A stretch of DNA of 34,504 nucleotides from Clostridiales bacterium (GTDB lineage Bacteria > Bacillota > Clostridia > Christensenellales > Aristaeellaceae): NCBI GenBank assembly GCA_015056415.1, contig SVGJ01000026.1, forward strand, positions 1 through 34,504, in the 5' to 3' direction. The position numbers were made by a program, and so were the translations under genes. Shown here in pieces: positions 29,714 through 34,504 of the stretch. The notes below the pieces were generated by a model, which made no database searches, was not told the DNA's origin, and saw only the letters and a list, made by a program, of their open reading frames with translations. Every line of letters starts with the position of its first letter. The stretch's first letter is position 1.

Positions 29714-31018
29714 TTACTCCAGCGTCCAGGCGAAGGTATTGGCCAGCGCGCCGTTCAGGTAATAACGGAGGGTGTACTCGCCGGGGGCGAAGACGCCGGT
29801 GGCGTTGAAGCTGAGATAATCATCCAGCATATCGCTTACGGGGATGTTCCACATATCCTTTTCCTGCAGGCTGGCATCGAAAATGAAGCCGCTCTCGGTA
29901 AAGAAGATATAGCCCTCGGGGGTGGTGAGTGTCAGCAGCAGGTCAGCCACCTCGTTTTTCTCAACGGTATAGGAGGAGCTTACTTGCAGGAAGATGGCGG
30001 TGTTTTCATCGGCAAGGGCCTCCGCGGTGATCTCCATGGGCGGGAGGAAGGTGTTCTGGAAGCTCTCCGCTTCCGCTGCGGGCGCACAGGAAAGATAGAT
30101 GTCCGTATCCTTGTAGTCATACAGGGCGAAGGGTGGGGTTTCAAACATGGCGATGGTTTCCACGTCGTTCACGTCATACTCGGCGTGATAATCCGGCTCT
30201 CCGTGGGCATGCTGGAGGCGGAGCTGATAGGTCTCGCCCGGAATGGCAGGAAAGCGGATGGAGCTTTCCTGCCCATTAGACAGGAGATAGGAGAAGTAAG
30301 GATTTCCCTTGATGGTATATATGACGGCAAAAACGCAATCCTCCTGGTCACAGGTGAAGTCGCAGACGGACCAGTCCACCGTGAGGAAGCCCCATTCCAG
30401 CGTGAGCTTGAAGCCGGTGAGCCACTCTGTCGTCTTCTCCGATGTGGGAAGCTGCGAGGAGCCTATGGCCATATAGCGGTTTACGCCCTCGCCATAGGCG
30501 GCCAGCGTCACGCCGATGAGGGCGTTTGTCTCGTCCACCAGTACGCTGCCCGGAAGCATGGCCTGGGGAACGCTGTAAAGCAGCGCGGCGGAATCGCCAT
30601 AGGGAATGGGCGCGGGAGCGGAGATCTCCTGGCACAGGGGGTGGCCCTGGGCGTCATGCCCCAGCGCACAGGTGGATGAACCGGTGACATTCAGTCCAAG
30701 GGGCTGGGCAGGGGACGGCGTTTCAAGTGTCAGCAGCACTATGCCCTCCTGAAAAGCATGGACATTATCGCTGTCCACGGCCAGTGCGCCGCCCTCGCCC
30801 AGTGCGTACAGCTCGCCCTCGCCCACATGAAGCACCGCCCAGGCGGTGGTGAGCAGGGTGGAGCCGTCCTGATACAGCACGGCGGAACCGAGTGGGGTAT
30901 CGATCCCCTGGGCGTCGCGGCTGACCAGCAGATACAGGGCCTGGGCAGGCTCGGCGGCGCAGGCGGAGGAAGCGGAAAGCACCATTGCCAGCAGCAGGAT
31001 GATCAGGCGTTTGAACAT
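29714..31018 (-). CDS. Secreted protein with trypsin-like-fold N-terminal region lacking catalytic residues
   Basis: A 434-residue protein. Residues 1-21 are a signal peptide (LIILLLAMVLSASSACA). Residues 25-195 follow the order of HtrA/trypsin-like domains: GSAVLYQDGSTLLTTAWAVLHVG takes the place of GSGFVI-dG-IvTNaHVv, and GSVLVDETNALIGVTLA that of GxPLxNxxGxVvGI. The catalytic His is replaced (TTAWAV), and the Ser position is not the usual GNSGG. The last 230 residues are beta-rich and unrecognised (HGEPDYHAEYDVNDVE; FAPGEYTLRYYLNG, Ig-like). AAGGAGG is 6 bases from the start at 31018. It is probably an exported non-catalytic binding protein; the trypsin-like reading is moderate. Confidence 0.75.
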   Translation of the reverse strand: MFKRLIILLLAMVLSASSACAAEPAQALYLLVSRDAQGIDTPLGSAVLYQDGSTLLTTAWAVLHVGEGELYALGEGGALAVDSDNVHAFQEGIVLLTLETPSPAQPLGLNVTGSSTCALGHDAQGHPLCQEISAPAPIPYGDSAALLYSVPQAMLPGSVLVDETNALIGVTLAAYGEGVNRYMAIGSSQLPTSEKTTEWLTGFKLTLEWGFLTVDWSVCDFTCDQEDCVFAVIYTIKGNPYFSYLLSNGQESSIRFPAIPGETYQLRLQHAHGEPDYHAEYDVNDVETIAMFETPPFALYDYKDTDIYLSCAPAAEAESFQNTFLPPMEITAEALADENTAIFLQVSSSYTVEKNEVADLLLTLTTPEGYIFFTESGFIFDASLQEKDMWNIPVSDMLDDYLSFNATGVFAPGEYTLRYYLNGALANTFAWTLE

Positions 31019-31055
31019 AACGAACCTCCTTCAAGAGGGAAATGACGTTTTCTTG

Positions 31056-31084
31056 ATTGTACCATAGGAGCGTCCGACGCACAA
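31056..31084 (-). promoter_or_regulatory. Promoter of the trypsin-like secreted gene
   Basis: Minus-strand -35 TTGTGC (31084-31079) and -10 TACAAT (31061-31056) with a 17-base spacer, 37 bases before the start. It immediately follows the upstream terminator. Confidence 0.6.
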
Positions 31085-31085
31085 G

Positions 31086-31114
31086 AAAAAGGAGCGGCGT
31101 TTCTGTCGCTCCTT
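31086..31114 (-). terminator. Intrinsic terminator of the 31121-31996 gene
   Basis: Eight-base stem AAGGAGCG / CGCTCCTT (31089-31096 with 31107-31114), loop of 10, followed on the minus strand by TTTCTTG, 7 bases past the stop codon. Confidence 0.8.
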
Positions 31115-31120
31115 GAAAGA

Positions 31121-31996
31121 TCAGCCCAGGGCTTCGTTGGCGGTCTCCATTTGCATTTTGTTCCAGAGGAACTGCTGCTCCTGCTGCATATCGCTATCGG
31201 TGGCCGGCATGGGCGCGGCGCCCGAGGGATCGAAGGAGACGGTCAGGTTGACGTACACCGCCGCGTAGGGCGTGCCCTGTAGATCCACCGGACGATCCAG
31301 CCCCACGGCCGCGCCGGAGAAGCTTTTCTTGCCCAGGGTCTCCGCCTCCAGGGCGGTGGTGGCTACCTGTATGCTGGATTGATCGATGCTGCCGTGAACA
31401 CCTTCGTCCAGATGGGCGGATACGGTGAGACAGCCGCCCTCGACGGCGAAGGTCACCGTGCCGATCTCATAGGCGCCGCTGGCGTACAGGGGCACCGTCA
31501 GGGGGCGGAGGCTCACCCCGGCCACGTCCAGCAGGGTGGCGGTCTTCCAGCTGCCGCTGCCGGTGAGGGAGGCGAGCGGATAGCCCGCGGAGCAGGCGGC
31601 GTTGCCCACCAGCTTGGGCATCACCCGGCGCAGGGGAAAGCTGTAGCCGGCGTCCCCTACCCACAGCGTGACGTGGTAGGTGGTCTGGCTGCCGGAGAGA
31701 CGCAGGAAAATATCCTCGGAGCGGAACTTGCCGCTGCACACACCGTAATCCCGCTGGTAGACAGGGCTGCCCATGGCATCGGTCACACTGAGGGTCACGG
31801 CGGCGTCACCTTCCAGCGGACAGGTGACCTGCAGGTAGCTTCGGTCGGAGGTCAGGGAGGATTCGATGAAGCTTTCGCTCCATGCGTCCCCGGTGATGTT
31901 TTGCACGTTCACGGTGAAAACATCCTCCGCCGCGTGGGCGGGGGCGATGCACAGGAGCATCATCAGGGTCAGGATCAGGCCCGGCAGTCGTCTCAT
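31121..31996 (-). CDS. Secreted protein of unknown function
   Basis: A 291-residue exported protein. Residues 1-22 are a signal peptide (LPGLILTLMMLLCIAPAHA, cleavage AHA-AE). The rest is beta-rich: two Cys pairs may form disulfides (C59 with C86; C134 and C188 are free candidates). The segments SGSQTTYHVTLWVGDAGYSFPLRRVMP and YAAVYVNLTVSFDP suggest Ig-like sheets. No known domain is recognised. GAGGTGA precedes the start at 31996 by 9 bases. It lies between leuS and the second secreted gene with separate terminators, so neither is obviously in the same transcript, though the two may work together. Confidence 0.78.
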   Translation of the reverse strand: MRRLPGLILTLMMLLCIAPAHAAEDVFTVNVQNITGDAWSESFIESSLTSDRSYLQVTCPLEGDAAVTLSVTDAMGSPVYQRDYGVCSGKFRSEDIFLRLSGSQTTYHVTLWVGDAGYSFPLRRVMPKLVGNAACSAGYPLASLTGSGSWKTATLLDVAGVSLRPLTVPLYASGAYEIGTVTFAVEGGCLTVSAHLDEGVHGSIDQSSIQVATTALEAETLGKKSFSGAAVGLDRPVDLQGTPYAAVYVNLTVSFDPSGAAPMPATDSDMQQEQQFLWNKMQMETANEALG

Positions 31997-32048
31997 GGGG
32001 ATGCTTCACCTCGTTTGCAGTGGCTTTGCTAACATAACGCGGGAGGGG

Positions 32049-32094
32049 CCGCCGTTTCATCCGCAGCAGGGAAAATTTACATCTGAAACGGCGG
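32049..32094. other. Long-loop inverted repeat between leuS and the secreted gene
   Basis: Perfect 11-base inverted repeat CCGCCGTTTCA (32049-32059) and TGAAACGGCGG (32084-32094) with a 24-base AT-rich loop, 8 bases past the leuS stop. On the minus strand the exit is GCCCCTCCC with no T-tract, so it is not a simple intrinsic terminator. It could pause transcription or be a rho-dependent end or operator; no promoter is clear in 31997-32101. Confidence 0.6.
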
Positions 32095-32101
32095 AACCTG
32101 C

Positions 32102-34504
<2,403 letters not shown>

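Overview
The window looks like part of a chromosome from a GC-rich, strictly anaerobic Clostridia-type Firmicute. A gut or rumen lineage near Oscillospiraceae or Christensenellales is my best guess, from gene content only. The pointers are the tail of a pyruvate:ferredoxin oxidoreductase, Firmicute-style -35/-10 promoters, strong AGGAGG ribosome sites, short U-tailed terminators, a YitT-family protein, a YlbJ-like membrane protein, a radical SAM/DUF4080 protein and a DUF3737 protein. I see no rRNA, tRNA, CRISPR array, insertion sequence or prophage. Genes are tightly packed, with many ATGA overlaps and several stop codons inside terminator stems.

Layout. 1-189: end of PFOR, then facing terminators. 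339-4429 (minus): an XRE/zinc-ribbon regulator, then a four-gene overlapping operon read from 4429 down (membrane protein, RsuA-type pseudouridine synthase, RsmC-like methyltransferase, MalY/PatB C-S lyase). It shares a palindromic -35 box with the divergent radical SAM gene (4545-6188). 6297-9297: membrane-anchored XRE protein, then alpha/beta hydrolase and NUDIX genes (minus), then a divergent YitT-like gene. 9353-10188: a small, locally AT-rich module of a ribbon-helix-helix repressor, a stand-alone FakA-middle-domain-like protein and a divergent Cys-rich protein, with three TGATATCA palindromes in the control region. 10097-15080: YlbJ-like protein (minus), polA, an array of four hairpins, a TcdA-type dehydratase and an esterase. 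15105-19973 (minus): beta-lactamase-fold hydrolase, orphan AraC regulator, secreted caspase-like protease with an EF-hand loop and a FlgD-like tail, and DUF3737.

20139-24744 (plus): phosphodiester glycosidase, an Lgt-like protein lacking the family histidine, a double GNAT protein, thymidine kinase and an orphan HxxxDG acyltransferase. 24783-29615 (minus): a xyloglucan unit in which a GH74 endo-enzyme without signal peptide is coupled by ATGA overlap to a GH31 alpha-xylosidase and then a GNAT, with palindromic operator-like sites at its promoter. 29714-31996 (minus): two secreted proteins, one resembling a trypsin-fold protease that has lost its catalytic residues. 32102-34504: leuS, truncated by the window edge.

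The most interesting items are the palindrome-controlled RHH/FakA-fragment/Cys-rich module, the shared -35 hexamer, the intracellular GH74-GH31 pair, the secreted caspase-EF-hand-FlgD architecture, and the Lgt-like and trypsin-like proteins with altered active sites.
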